This document shows, in pieces, positions 24,836-60,492 of a DNA stretch of 64,000 nucleotides (the first letter of the stretch is position 1; the number at the start of each line of letters is the position of its first letter). The position numbers and the translations under genes are program-made. Origin of the DNA: Haliclystus octoradiatus (Eukaryota > Cnidaria > Staurozoa > Stauromedusae > Haliclystidae); assembly GCA_916610825.1 (NCBI GenBank), contig OU744446.1:22577223-22641222 (forward strand). Direction: 5' to 3'. Under the pieces are notes generated by a model. The model did no database searches and was not told where the DNA came from. It was given only the letters and a program-made list of their open reading frames with translations.

Positions 24836-26329
24836 AATTAGGGGTTGAGCAACAGTTGGTGCCTTTTACGGCTCATCAGGACGTGTTATTGCCCTAAATT
24901 TTGTCTGTGAAATCGTGAATAGGCATTCTTATCTACGTTATTGCGTTATCGATGATTTTTGCGTTATATAAAAACAAAAACATGAAGTTTTACAGAGTAT
25001 TTCAGATAAAATCATAGCAAATTCCCTATTTGGGACGCCAGAATTCAAAAAGTTCTTAAGGGGGTGAATCTCCAGACCCCATTTTAAGACTTAAACCCTG
25101 TTTTCTTATTTTTATCATGCAAAATTTTTATTATTTGCAAACACCTTGTTCACCATTCAAACTTTGCATGTTCAGCTAAATATTAATAATACGATTTAAA
25201 AGCAGATAGGTCTGAATTGAATCAATTTCAAGAAAGCTCTTTCGTTTGAATGCATGAAATTTGAAACTTTCATTATGCTATGCGTGAAATTGTACAGATT
25301 GAGTACGTAAATACGTTATTGCAATGGCATATAGGGGGCCAACAGTTGTGTGCACTGTTATACGGGGTGCATTAATATGCTGCCAAACTATGTCAGAAAT
25401 AAAGATAATAGGCCAACAAATGTTATTGGTCCTGATTTGGATCACTCAGCAGAATTGATGCTATCATGTGTAATACTGTTACAGCAGAGCCCATAGGAAT
25501 TGGCAATTGTACATGCATTTACATCCAAATATCTGGGAGGGTATCCAGTTAAATCGTCCTCAGATTACTCCGTCCGCGTATTTTTACTGTACTGTTATTG
25601 ATAAAAAGAATGATGTAGCAGTTGTTTTCAGACTTTATTTAAGTCTAGAACTTAAGTTTATGTATTATTAAAGGTGTTCTGTGAATGAATTGATAAATGG
25701 AATATTTTAATCGATACAAAAAAGAATAGGTGATTTGTAGCAAATGCTGTGCAAATACCGAGGGTTTTCAAATTTTGATGGATTTTTGAACTTGGAAGTA
25801 TCTCATATTTTGATGGAGATGTAGAATTAAAAATGTTCGAAATAGTTTCTGGATTTGTTTTTAATAAAATAAAGTATATTTAGAAAAATTTAATCTTACG
25901 TTAGTTGGTGCGATTACTATTATAACTTGGCGCAACTGCGTGGACGTCTCACACCGAGGACGTTTTCACTGGTAACCTCTGGGAGTCTTGCATCCTGTCT
26001 AAACCACTATGTCTTAACAAACAACTGAGAACTGAATCCTTATGATCATTTTTATTTTCACATCATGAATTCATGATCATGCTACATATCGAACAAACAT
26101 TAAAATAATTGAATATAATTCATTAAAAATATGTTTCACTTACTTTTAATTAAAATACTGACCTTCATTTTGGAAAATAAAAAGCCAATACAATAAGTGT
26201 TAGGCCATATTGAATATCTACAGATTTTGCTTTGAACCTTGTCCTTGATAATGCCTGTCATCCTTCGTTTTCCTCTGCAACATAACACTGGGAGACTTTT
26301 CGAACTGATAACATTCCATTATGAATTAA
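24836..26329. other. Intergenic, no recognised gene
   Basis: AT-rich sequence with no open frame above 60 codons and no repeat structure that I can support. Confidence 0.4.
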
Positions 26330-26760
26330 TTCGTGAGAGAGTTTCTTCGAATCAAATATTAGGACCGCTTCTTTTTCCGGTTTCATCTATGATTTCGTAG
26401 AATGTGTAGAGTAGCAATGCTCAATCAAATTGTTCGCTGATGACACAAAATTTTATCTCATTCATCTTAAATTCATTTTGCTGTTGAACTTAATAATACT
26501 GTTAACTAAGCATTCTTTCTCTTATAGAGTAGCTAAATGGTGGGACTATTTACCAGACGACGTAGTTTTATCTGAGACATTTATGATATTTAAATCCCGT
26601 CTAAATATAGTAGGCTTGTCAAAGTTTTGTAAATTTGAATTATAGTTTAGTTAGTTCATGGTTAGTTTCATCAATCAGTTATATTCTGTATATGTTTTAT
26701 GCCAGATGGCTTTGGAAGCATACACATGCTGCAGAAAGGTTTGTTATATTTATCTCATAT
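26330..26760 (+). mobile_element. LINE fragment with RT active site and C-terminus, internally deleted
   Basis: The plus strand encodes SSNQILGPLLFPV and, in another frame, KLFADDTKFY (an FADD catalytic box) at about 26430-26460. It jumps directly to a C-terminal end, HSFSYRVAKWWDYLPDDVV and FMIFKSRLN, with a stop at 26645. The missing segment between shows a large internal deletion. The 3' untranslated region runs on to roughly 26760. Confidence 0.7.
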
Positions 26761-27019
26761 CCATAATGTCATATATTTATCATTTGGTCACGTTTGATCT
26801 TTATCTAAAACGAAACGAAGTACGCGTGACGTAGTGATGCAAGAGGATAGATCTTAGGAATTAAATAGATAGCGTGTTAAACATCGACCCTATATAGTGC
26901 TAGTATTTTTTCCATGGCCAAGTTGAAAAAGGATGGTATCAAAATGCTATTGATCGCTAAAATTTATACGAGGTACCAGTAGCAGGATCAGGAGTGTACT
27001 TCCCCAATGTTTTGCCTTG

Positions 27020-27450
27020 ACGCTAAACGTAATTTCTCAATCAGGGCTAATAATAATAATAATAATAAGGACTAATCAGGGCTTCTTTTTCCAACAATCT
27101 GATTGATCAAATTCAACAAATGAATCTCGTCTATCATTATAACTTTAATTAGAAACCCTTTAATTTGTTTGAAGATAATTTTACCATTCTTGATTGAATA
27201 AAAACTATAAATAAAGGTATATAAAAACAATAAATGAAAAAATTAAATGAAAAATAAAATAAAAAATAACTTATTATTGCATTATGCTACACTTACATAC
27301 TATAATACTTATATATGTAAACATCTGTATCTACTACTGGAAGATGGAAGCTATGTTTCTTCCTAGCCATTTTGGCTAAAACTTGACATGTAATTTTCAA
27401 TATACATATATACTTATAGGTATAACTAATTCATGTCAATTACTTACAAT
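27020..27450 (+). mobile_element. 3' end of a LINE related to the 59-61 kb element
   Basis: The sequence around 27075-27145 and 27330-27420 matches, with mismatches, the block at 61140-61450. Both encode a short end with 'S.NNLIDQ.QQM' followed by 'tttcttcc.agccattt.ggctaaaa.ttgacat'. A short AAT repeat begins the segment. Confidence 0.5.
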
Positions 27451-29808
27451 CACATACCTGCTGAAATTTCGCGATTCTGATTGGCTCAGTCAGATGGCTA
27501 AGTGAAGCACAATTTTGAGGAAATTCAGTGCAATGATTTCTTTTGAAATTGCAAAAAGAGAAATCAGAAAATTAGTCGTTGATAGAATAATCGAAAAAAT
27601 ATTAGCCAACGAAAACAGAAATCGATAAAAAGGTCGATCGAAGTAATATTTGATGATGAAGTTTTCTTTGTTTCTTTATGAAAAATGTTATTCCATACTT
27701 TTCTTTATGAGTTTTAACTCAGTTTTATGTATATTTTTGCAGATATGTGAATAGTATAGAAAAACACACGGTTCGAATTCAATTCGGGATTAGTTTCAAT
27801 GTGATCCTGGCCTGAATATTACATATGAAAGCAGTCCTAACATGAACAATTCGTCATTGCTTTATATACCGAGTAACTCCGTCATCCTTACAAATTATAT
27901 ATAACTTCAAACACGCATATATATCTGAGATATACTGCTTTTATTCATGGTCTGACTCATGTGAAATCAATCTGCCATTATTAGTATCTACGCATGTCAA
28001 ATTGTGCTTTGAAAATCTTTGGCGGCACAAATGTAACTATCTCACGCGTAGAAATCTCTAGGATAGAATCAGATAATGCCAGCTGAATTACATCACCTAG
28101 CAACAGGTTACACTCGATTGATTGCGTTGACATCAGTTTAAAATCTCAATTGCATCCTAATTAACTTACATAATGATCGATATATTAGTATGATATCTAT
28201 ATACATCTGGATGGAAAGCTTGTGATTTCTCTATTCCTTCGCTTTAATCAATTTCCATTGTTCAGTTTGCTTTTAATCTGAACGAATTGGTGTCAGCTTA
28301 CATCACAATATAGTTCGCTTGAGTGAATTTCCATCATTACACATCCTAACATTCGCTTTCGGTTGTTTATACGTTAAAAACCCAACACAAAATAAATGCT
28401 ACGTTTTAGAATGATCGGATGATGTCTGACACAGGAAAGAGGAATAATTACAGGCCGTATATGAGATTGTGTGTAGCATATTCTTTCAAAATGATGTTGA
28501 CCAACGATTGAAGACAAAGCATTGTAAGTATAAGTATGTAGATGGATTATTTTAATATAGCCAGCCAATGTATTTATATTAGTAATCGATATACCATATG
28601 CAGCCCCCTCTTCTGGGGAGAAATTTTCTAAAAACGCTCCCTTGTTATGGAAATCCTTGTGCCACTAATCCGATCAGCCATTCAGAGTTTGGTATTGTAA
28701 TCTCGGAACCAATCGGATTTTTTTCAATCGAAATTTTTGTAAGCGCATATATACTTAGCCTGCGCGCAATCCCAAATCTTTTTTTGATCATCGAAAAAAG
28801 ATTTGGGTCTGCCCGCAGGCTAATATATATCGTCTATGATCAATGACTTTGCTAAAGAGCATTAATCGATGTATAATGATATTGATGTGAAGAGTCAACA
28901 TGTCTCCATTTCCAATTCTGATGAATACGAACTGTTCATTCAAATCCGAATTGATACCGATGTCCGTTCATGTATCTTCATAACATCAGAGCGTGCTTCA
29001 TGAATTTGAAAAGTACATTTATTATGCATGTCATACACGTCAACAACGTCATGGAGAAATAACTCAACTTAATTAAGTCACGTTTACCCTATACCTTGAC
29101 GTTTAATTCATTAACTCATTTGGATGTTTGATGTTATTCCCTTATGTATTCGTGACAATGAGACTATACTGATCAATGGCATTTTATTAATGTACTTTTC
29201 TGTAGATGATTAGACTTTGCTTCCATTTAGCCCATCACTAATTATCAGGCATCATTGTAGTTACTCTGCATGCGGCTGTAATCTAAATTTAGAGTGTGTG
29301 TGTGTTATTTCATGAATTGCCATGTGATCATTGTTTCTATATTTGTATTTTAATTTCAATGCATGCACCTGTCAGGTCTTAGAATAGCCATTGATGATCG
29401 TATGTACGAGTTTACCACTCATTCAACTGTTAAATGTCAACGAAAATAATGAAAACTATCTGGTTGTCTACTTTGGACGAACGCCTGTGTGCCACCGACT
29501 AAAACTACCATTACGCTAATATTAAGTCTACGATCATGATTACACCCATCTAAGAAATCTCCGCTTTAGTATTGGTTCAAGTTGTTGTGTTTTCCAACGA
29601 TGACATCACTGCAAAACAGGTTGTAACGGCAGGTGTTAATCTACAATCACTATAATCATCATCATCATTATTATAAGCGGTGTAAAAACAGTGCTTGGTT
29701 GTAACCATTACATGTAACTGAAGTCCTATTATATAGGCCAATACTATGGATGTACTGTCATAAGAAATGGATATTGTACTATCGTTAGCTTAAAGATATT
29801 ATACCATT
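27451..29808. other. Intergenic region upstream of MYO3
   Basis: Apart from the palindromic mini-element at 28757-28821, no gene or repeat is recognised. The MYO3 promoter and 5' UTR should lie in its last part. Confidence 0.4.
28757..28821. mobile_element. 65-bp palindromic mini-element (AGCCTGCG family)
   Basis: Starts AGCCTGCGCGC and ends GCCCGCAGGCT. The inner arms CCCAAATCTTTTTT and AAAAAAGATTTGGG pair perfectly around a short loop. Same termini and near-identical length as the element at 60416-60482. The flanks (catatatac.. / aatatatat..) are only loosely alike, so a target duplication is not certain here. Confidence 0.65.
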
Positions 29809-53991
<24,183 letters not shown>

Positions 53992-54096
53992 TGCTTCTAT
54001 TTTGTTTTCGAAATAACTACCTACTGATTCCATCATTTATTGAAGACTACATTCGAAGACAGCAAATTGAAACCAAGGAGACAATGGAGTATACAT

Positions 54097-54250
54097 ATTC
54101 TTTTTTTATAAGAGCATATAGTTTACTGAGCAATGAGCCTCAAATTTGAGCATATAGTCCTGAAAAATTAGTTGAGTTTGCGACCGTAATAAAATAGGAG
54201 CAACTAATCCAGGCTCAACTCAATTTTATATGTTCTTATTAAAGAAGAAT
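54097..54250. repeat. 154-bp foldback in the MYO3 3' region
   Basis: The left end attcttttttt..ataagagcatata and the inverse of the right end (attcttctttaataagaacatata) form arms of about 28 bp. It lies 105 bp after the MYO3 stop and before the first AATAAA, so it should be transcribed in the 3' UTR as a hairpin. Probably a small MITE. Confidence 0.55.
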
Positions 54251-54290
54251 GTATTTAGGTTCTCGATCATTTTCTTTCAAATAAGAATTG

Positions 54291-54296
54291 AATAAA
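54291..54296 (+). promoter_or_regulatory. Poly(A) signal AATAAA for MYO3
   Basis: First canonical hexamer I see after the MYO3 stop at 53991 (300 bp downstream). A second is at 54399-54404. Confidence 0.5.
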
Positions 54297-56009
54297 AACA
54301 TATAAATTATGCAAAATCTACAAGTATGTATATGCAGAGTTTGCTGCGCTAAACGCAATCCATTTGATCAGGCAGACACTGTTATTTATAATAATGAAAA
54401 TAAAGCGCTTTCTATGAAATTTGTATAGTATTGATATATTTAGCTGTATATTTATTTATATTTTTGCACAAACTGTATATTCCTCATTTCGAACACATTT
54501 CATATATTCAAGTATATATATATATATATATGTAGATAACATAATTGCAGTTGATTCCCTTTTATAGTCATGTAGATAAGGATTTATGGATATTATATAG
54601 ATGTCAAATACTTATTATTTTTACTATTGAAATCATGAGACCATGTTGTTGCTCACCCTTAATATAATATACCCTCAATATTCGCTACCGTTCAGCATCC
54701 TGATCCTGCTCTGTCTCAATAGGACCATGATAGAACACGAAACATTTGCTAAAATGTTCGAATGAAAATGTAGATCATTTCCCAAACTTTAACTTAATCG
54801 CAGTGTGAAACTTGAGCAATTTAAAATCCATCAATCAATTTGACATCATATGCTGGTTAATGGGAAATTGACTTTGGATCAGAAGGCTTGCTTGGAAACC
54901 ATAGAAAAAATTATTTTCAAATCTGGGAAAAACGGTAATTGCTTGTCCCGCTTTTCTCTACTTATTGTTGTAAGATTCCGATGGGTATCATTGAAATGGA
55001 GTAATTAAGACAAACCATTTTTATATTAAAAAATGATGTATAATTGTATATAGCAACCTCCAATGGATTGGATACCGTGGTGTCAAATATTAACTATAAA
55101 CATAGTTGATAGCTACATGCATAAACATTTAAAGACGTAAACTAGCTCAACTTCCCTCCTCGTACAGTGGGACATTGCATGCGGTTCCTAGATTTCAGAT
55201 ATAATGCAGAGTCTGCAATTATATGGGAAAATGCGACTAATATTCTGCCTCGTATCAGTTCAAGTATATGAGCTTCAGCCATCATGTTGCAGCCCGCAAC
55301 GGCTAAACTGGACACTGTTCTATGCAGATCTCGAAAGCATCTTTATATCCATACCATCAACATTACTGTCTATCAATTGCGCCTACAATTTAATTGTAAC
55401 CTCATATGTGTGTCGTGACTAATGTGTTCTGTATCTAGCGTGTTGGTTATGTAGTGGTTTTATATTGTATTCACGTCATCGTATATTTGTTTCCTGTAAA
55501 TCTATATGTGTGTAAACTGTATCACATAAACGTTCTCTTTCGCTTCTTACTATTTTACTGTACGGTCGTGTCTGCTGTTGTATCACAGCGCTCTGACAAA
55601 CGGCCATAGTAGCCCTTAGCATCTCTCTCTCATGTAATGTCAGCAGACAAGGCCTACCATTATCATAATAAAGAGTATCGACATTATATGGATTGTGTCG
55701 TTACTTAATCTTGTCGCACAGTTGTTTGTTAATGGGATGTGATAAAGAGTTATACTGTATACAAGGCTACTGCACCCACTAATTAATTTACTTTTCTGAA
55801 ATAACATCTCTTGATTATATTTGGAATAAATACATTTTTTAAGCAAAAGTCATTGACAACAGTTTCTCAACTTTATTAGTAATCTCAACGTCGTTTCGGC
55901 TAATGATCGCTTAGGCGTGAAACTTAAAGTAGCAAAAATGAATGTTTGATTTTTTGTGTTTTTCCAATTAATTTAATTATATAGGTTAAAATTCAATAGA
56001 TTTTCATTG

Positions 56010-56438
56010 ATTTTCATCAGCTGTTTACATTCGAAAATAATCTATAAGAACAAATTGATGGTGTCGCCATGGGTTCCCACTTGGTCCATTGATGGCGAAT
56101 GTTTTTATGTGCCATGTGGAAGAAAAGCTTTTAGAACAAGATGCATTGCCTCGATTTTATAGTCACCGACAACAACGAGGCTAGTCAATTTCTTTCTATT
56201 CTAAACCAAATACATTTATCAATTAACTTTACGATGGAAACACAAAAGAATGGAAAATTACGTTTTCTTGGTTTGCTTTTAGAAAGAGATATTAATACTA
56301 TAGTTACGCAGGTTACAGAAAGAAAACTAATACTGGCCTTTTACTACATTTTCATAGCAATGTTGACAAACGTTATAAAACGGGTCTTTTAAAAACTTTA
56401 TTACACAGAGCTTACCCTCTATGTTCATCGAAAAATAT
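56010..56438 (+). mobile_element. Penelope-like element, RT part (5'-truncated)
   Basis: Across frames the plus strand encodes EQIDGVAMGSPLGPLMANVF, LPRFY, then VTDNNEASQFLSILNQIH, TMETQKNGKLRFLGL, TGLLLHFHSNVDKRYKTGLL and HRAYPLCSS. This motif series is diagnostic of Penelope-like RT. The canonical YVDDT box region is damaged. The element resumes at 58575 after the LTR element; frameshifts show it is dead. Confidence 0.85.
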
Positions 56439-56773
56439 TGTTCGGGCGAAAACAGCATGATATAGCGATATTATAGTAGTTTTTGTAAAGTCTCATATTT
56501 GTATTAATTAGCCTCATTTTCATGTAATTAGATTCGATATATTTAAATATTAGCCTTGTATGACGTAATTTAATTTGTATTTAAATAGTTTGTTTTGTAA
56601 TTTATAAGTGAGTGTATTGTGAGACCCGGTGATTGGTAGTTCATCAGCTATGTGGCTCCAGCCCGTCGTAATAAAGTTACTTGATAGCATTCAAGTTTGT
56701 CATTTTTGTAGTAATTTGACTTGTGTTTTGACTCGCAATAATAATTCATACAGTCCTCATTTTGGCCAGAACA
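56439..56773 (+). repeat. 5' LTR (335 bp)
   Basis: Starts TGTTCGGGCGAAAACAGC and ends GGCCAGAACA. Same length as the 3' LTR and about 97% identical by eye count. Confidence 0.92.
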
Positions 56774-57087
56774 TTGGGTCCGTCGAACCGGAGACAATTA
56801 GTTTTATAAAAGTTTATAGACAACATTCATTTGCGTTGAATCTGAAAGAATCAGATAATGCAATTTAGCGAAGTTGCAATTTTGGACATTCAGTAGAGTC
56901 AGTTGGTATAATCAACAGAGCAATTTGGAATTTTAAGATCTCAATAATGTTGGCGATATTTCATCGGCGTGAAGATACACATTTTGGTTTTTAGATTAGT
57001 ATTTTACATTTTGCTGCTTTATTGGACATTCACTTAGATTCTAAATTTTTTGATGAATGCTGTTATTTTATATTTTATTTGCCGGAC

Positions 57088-57894
57088 ATGAAAATGCGAG
57101 AGTCGGAAAGCTCCTTGGTGAGATCAAGTGGAGAAATTGCATCTAGTAAACCGGGACACATAGCTCTTGACAGCAGGAACGCTGCAGTAATTGACATAAG
57201 AGGTAAAAGAGATGCAGAGAAGAAGAATATAAGCGAAATTATTATTCAAATTGTTCATTTTATGTCGTCACCAAATAACAGTCATGCAGTGGAAACATCT
57301 TTGAAAAATTTAAAAAATCACTTTAAAGCACTAGAACATTTCATTGATTGTTTAGCATTTTTATTATCAGAGGAAGTATTTGATTTTGAAGTGGAATATT
57401 TAGCAGATGTATGCGAAGAAGTACTTAACATCACGTTGAGCGCCGTGAGTTATACCGTGAAAGGTAAAATATTGGACAAAGAGTCGATAGTTACGATTTT
57501 AGAAGCTAATAAATCGGCAAATAGCCTTCCAAGAGGATCAGCGATATCCGGGCGTTGCCAGAGTAAGAGTAAAATTATTGACCATACAGAGGTCAAAGAT
57601 AATGTAAGCGAAAGTATTACGAACTGTGATTCACATTTCAATTTGGAATTGCCAAAGCGTGGAGTAAATGAAATGCCAGTTATTGAGTACGTTGCCACTG
57701 TGCATAAAGTCTATAAAGTTGGAGACTTGAGATGTAAAGAGAAAGTTGGAAAACGAATTGTGAGGGAAATTTTGATTGATAGAGATGATAGAGCAGTATT
57801 GTCAAACAAATGGATAAATTATATCAATTACATCAGCTATTTAAATAACAAATTAACATTGGACAAATTAGATCCATTTCAAGATGTAACTTGA
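57088..57894 (+). CDS. Internal ORF of the LTR element, unknown function (268 aa from first ATG)
   Basis: The only long frame of the element. It is open from at least 57022 (290 codons), but the first ATG is at 57088. No zinc knuckle, protease, RT or integrase motif is visible. The N-terminal half is predicted helical (KNLKNHFKALEHFIDCLAFL, EVEYLADVCEEVLN) and could be a gag-like capsid or coiled domain. The C-terminal part has KVYKVGDLRCKEKVGKR and an aromatic/Asn-rich end. It may be a divergent gag or a captured host fragment. An intact frame in a parasite with slightly diverged LTRs suggests it was under selection until recently. Confidence 0.55.
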   Translation: MKMRESESSLVRSSGEIASSKPGHIALDSRNAAVIDIRGKRDAEKKNISEIIIQIVHFMSSPNNSHAVETSLKNLKNHFKALEHFIDCLAFLLSEEVFDFEVEYLADVCEEVLNITLSAVSYTVKGKILDKESIVTILEANKSANSLPRGSAISGRCQSKSKIIDHTEVKDNVSESITNCDSHFNLELPKRGVNEMPVIEYVATVHKVYKVGDLRCKEKVGKRIVREILIDRDDRAVLSNKWINYINYISYLNNKLTLDKLDPFQDVT

Positions 57895-58234
57895 ATGAAT
57901 GAAATTTATAATAAATATTACTGGATTAAAAAATAATAGAAATTGAAATGGAACGATTATGGACTTTGATGGCAAATTACAGAAAGGAAGAAACGAATCA
58001 TAACTAATTGAATTGATTTTATGGTAAGAAGTATTGTTATTTTAAAAAATAGAGATAATTTGAGAACATTATGGAAAGAAGAATATGTAAGTGTCAATGA
58101 CTGACAAATTTTGAGTTTTATAATTTATAAGTGTACGAGATAAAGATTTAAATGTTAGATTAACTAGAAAATTAGATGGTTATGATCGACCAATATCAAT
58201 ATTAATGGATACAGTTGGTCGATGAGGAGGAGTA

Positions 58235-58569
58235 TGTTCGGGCGAAAACAGCATGATATAGCGATATTATAGTAGTTTTTGTGAAGTCTCATATTTGTAT
58301 TAATTAGCCTCATTTTCATGTAATTAGATTCGATATATTTAAATATTAGCCTTGTATGACGTAATTTAGTTTGTATTTAAATAGTTTGTTTTGTAATTTA
58401 TAAGTTAGTGTATTGTGAGACGCGGTGATTGGTAGCTCATCAGCTATATGGCTCCAACCCGTCGTAATTAAGTTACTTGATAGCATTCAAGTTTGTCATT
58501 TTTTTAGTAATTTGACTTGTGTTTTGACTCACAATAATAATTCATACAGTCCTCATTTTGGCCAGAACA
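58235..58569 (+). repeat. 3' LTR (335 bp)
   Basis: Direct repeat of 56439-56773, preceded by a purine-rich tract and followed by the target duplication aatat. Confidence 0.92.
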
Positions 58570-58574
58570 AATAT

Positions 58575-59160
58575 TTTAAACTTGAATGGACCAACTTAAA
58601 ACGTATTTTTATTGATCTTACAATATCCAGTATCGCTTTTAACTTATTATCTTAACCGTTTTAACTTAAATTATTTTAAAAATTTGAAACCAATTTTAAA
58701 AGTAGATCCTGACGTCATTCTTAAGTTGCCTTTCAAGGATCAAAGCTCAAGTAACAAATTAACGCATGAAATATCATCACTTTGTAATAAAATTAATGTC
58801 AATATTTTAACTATTTTTACTATAGTCGCAAACTAAAGAAGATCTTAAAGCATCGTGAAAAAAAACCTGAACTGGTGACGAATCAATGTGTCGTTTACAA
58901 ATTTAAATGTGCCTTGTGTAGTTCAAGCTATGTAGGGTATACAAAAAACCACCTACAAGAAAGAATAAAAACCCATAATTCGTCATCTTCTGCCATTGGA
59001 CGACATGTAAAAGAGCATCAACAAACAATGGACGATGTTATTAACCAATTTAGCGTTTTAAGACACTGCAATTCAAAATGGGATTGTTTAATTTACGAAA
59101 TCCTATAGGACTTAAAACCGAACTTAAACTCCCAAGCGGATTCAATCCACTCAGTATTGT
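58575..59160 (+). mobile_element. Penelope-like element, C-terminal part with GIY-YIG-type domain
   Basis: Continues the RT part after the LTR insertion. KYFKLEWTNLKRIF, then NQCVVYKFKCALCSSSYVGYT followed by KNHLQERIKTH and IGRHVKEH, and a stop at 59108. VVYKFKC..SYVGYTKNHLQERI is the Penelope variant of the GIY-YIG endonuclease: the YVGYT tyrosine, the Arg of the ERI helix and the following His are retained. The stretch between RT and endonuclease carries frameshifts. Confidence 0.85.
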
Positions 59161-59893
59161 TTTAATTGTTAAAATATAAATTCTTAACATACAAATTATT
59201 AAATCTATTTCATTTTTAAAACTTATATACTATGTAAATTACAAAATCTATTGAATTTAAACCTATGTTTATGTACACTTTAAATTTTTTTTCTCTTGAA
59301 AATGGCTAGAGACATGGGGGATAACCCAGAAATTTTCTTCGGTAATGATTCTTCATCGATTCCTGGAGTTGACGCTTATACGCGCTTATACGTTGTACGC
59401 TTGCTGACTACTCTTTTTCTATTGAAGTCTTTTGAAGACGTCAAACTTGCAATTAAAGCGTTTCGCCGTGATGCTGCTCCTAGTTCTGATTCCCTCCCTG
59501 TTGAGATGTTGATTGAATCAACATGTGACGTTTACCACTAGACCCTGGTACAATGCAGAATATTCATTTATTTCAAACATCACACCAATTCACTAAGGTG
59601 AGGACAAATTACATCTAAAAAATATAGACCAGTTTCCTTGACATCACATCTGGTAAAACTTTTCGAGAAAGTACGTCGCAAATTTATCGTAGAACATTTA
59701 AAGACCAACGATCTATTTGATGATAATCAGCATGGAATCCGTTTTGGACGAAGTACGTTAACACACCTTCTAGCTTTTTACGACAAAATTCTAGAACTGT
59801 TAGAACATGGATGTGCTGATGCAATATACCTATATTTCAGCAAAACATTTGACAGATGTGATCACGGTGTTCTATCTACACCAAATTACTTAT

Positions 59894-60032
59894 CATAAAA
59901 TTTCTGAGAAGGCTGGTCATCATCATCATCATGACCGACTATTATTATATTTTGCTTATTATGTACTGTCCCATGAAAAAGAGCTCCAAGCTTATCGGGT
60001 GCTGAATAAATGATGATAATGATAACATAAAA
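59894..60032 (+). mobile_element. 125-bp LINE 3'-tail insertion with 7-bp target duplication
   Basis: The insert 59901-60025 is flanked by cataaaa (59894-59900 and 60026-60032). It ends gctgaataaatgatgataatgataa, a LINE-type simple GAT tail like that of LINE B. It interrupts LINE C between the RT segments encoding DHGVL and IYGRWLPGF. This is an extremely 5'-truncated retrotransposon copy. Confidence 0.7.
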
Positions 60033-60405
60033 ATATACGGTCGTTGGTTACCTGGTTTCCTAACCAACAGAATCCAGCGAGTTGTTGCAGATGGCCAATC
60101 TTCATCTTCTGTACAAGTAACAAGTGGTGTCCCATAGGGTAGAATGCTAAGACCTGTATACTATTTCTTCTGATGATATCAAGTATAGATAAACAAGTGC
60201 ATCACACCCATGTGTCTTCTTTTGCGGATGATGCAAGGATTCTGGGAGGCTCAGAATGTTCGCAAAAAGGCTGCATTAATTCAAAACGACTTGGACTTGT
60301 TATAAATGCATGGCATCTGATTCAGGTATGTTGTTCAACGAAGATAAATTCGAAGTGGTACATATACAGAAAGACCAAGACACTGTCATTATCATTCCGC
60401 AATCT

Positions 60406-60492
60406 ACTTCATTGCTAGCCTGCGTACCAGCCCTGAGGTTTTGCTGAAACCATAGGAAAACCTCGGGGCTGGTACGCAGGCTACTTCATTGC
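60406..60492. mobile_element. 67-bp palindromic mini-element with 10-bp target duplication
   Basis: The element 60416-60482 begins TAGCCTGCGTACCAGCCC and ends GGGCTGGTACGCAGGCT. The 17-bp outer arms are perfect; the inner arms GAGGTTTT/AAAACCTC pair around a loop. It is flanked by acttcattgc on both sides (60406-60415 and 60483-60492). A 9-10 bp duplication points to a Mutator-like or similar transposase acting in trans. It lies inside LINE C. Confidence 0.85.

Larger units (their letters stand above)
53992..55990. other. MYO3 3' region and intergenic spacer
   Basis: Contains the foldback at 54097-54250, AATAAA signals at 54291 and 54399 and a short TA repeat near 54515-54535. No further gene is recognised. 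Confidence 0.4.
56434..58574 (+). mobile_element. Complete-looking 2.13-kb LTR element (non-autonomous)
   Basis: Element 56439-58569: two 335-bp direct LTRs, internal region 56774-58234, flanked by a 5-bp duplication, aatat (56434-56438 and 58570-58574). The LTRs begin TGTT and end AACA and differ at about ten positions by eye, so insertion is fairly recent. TTGGGTCCG directly after the 5' LTR has a primer-binding-site-like TGG. The purine-rich gatgaggaggagta directly before the 3' LTR is a good polypurine tract. There is one open frame and no reverse transcriptase, protease or integrase motif. It would need enzymes from another element. Confidence 0.9.
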
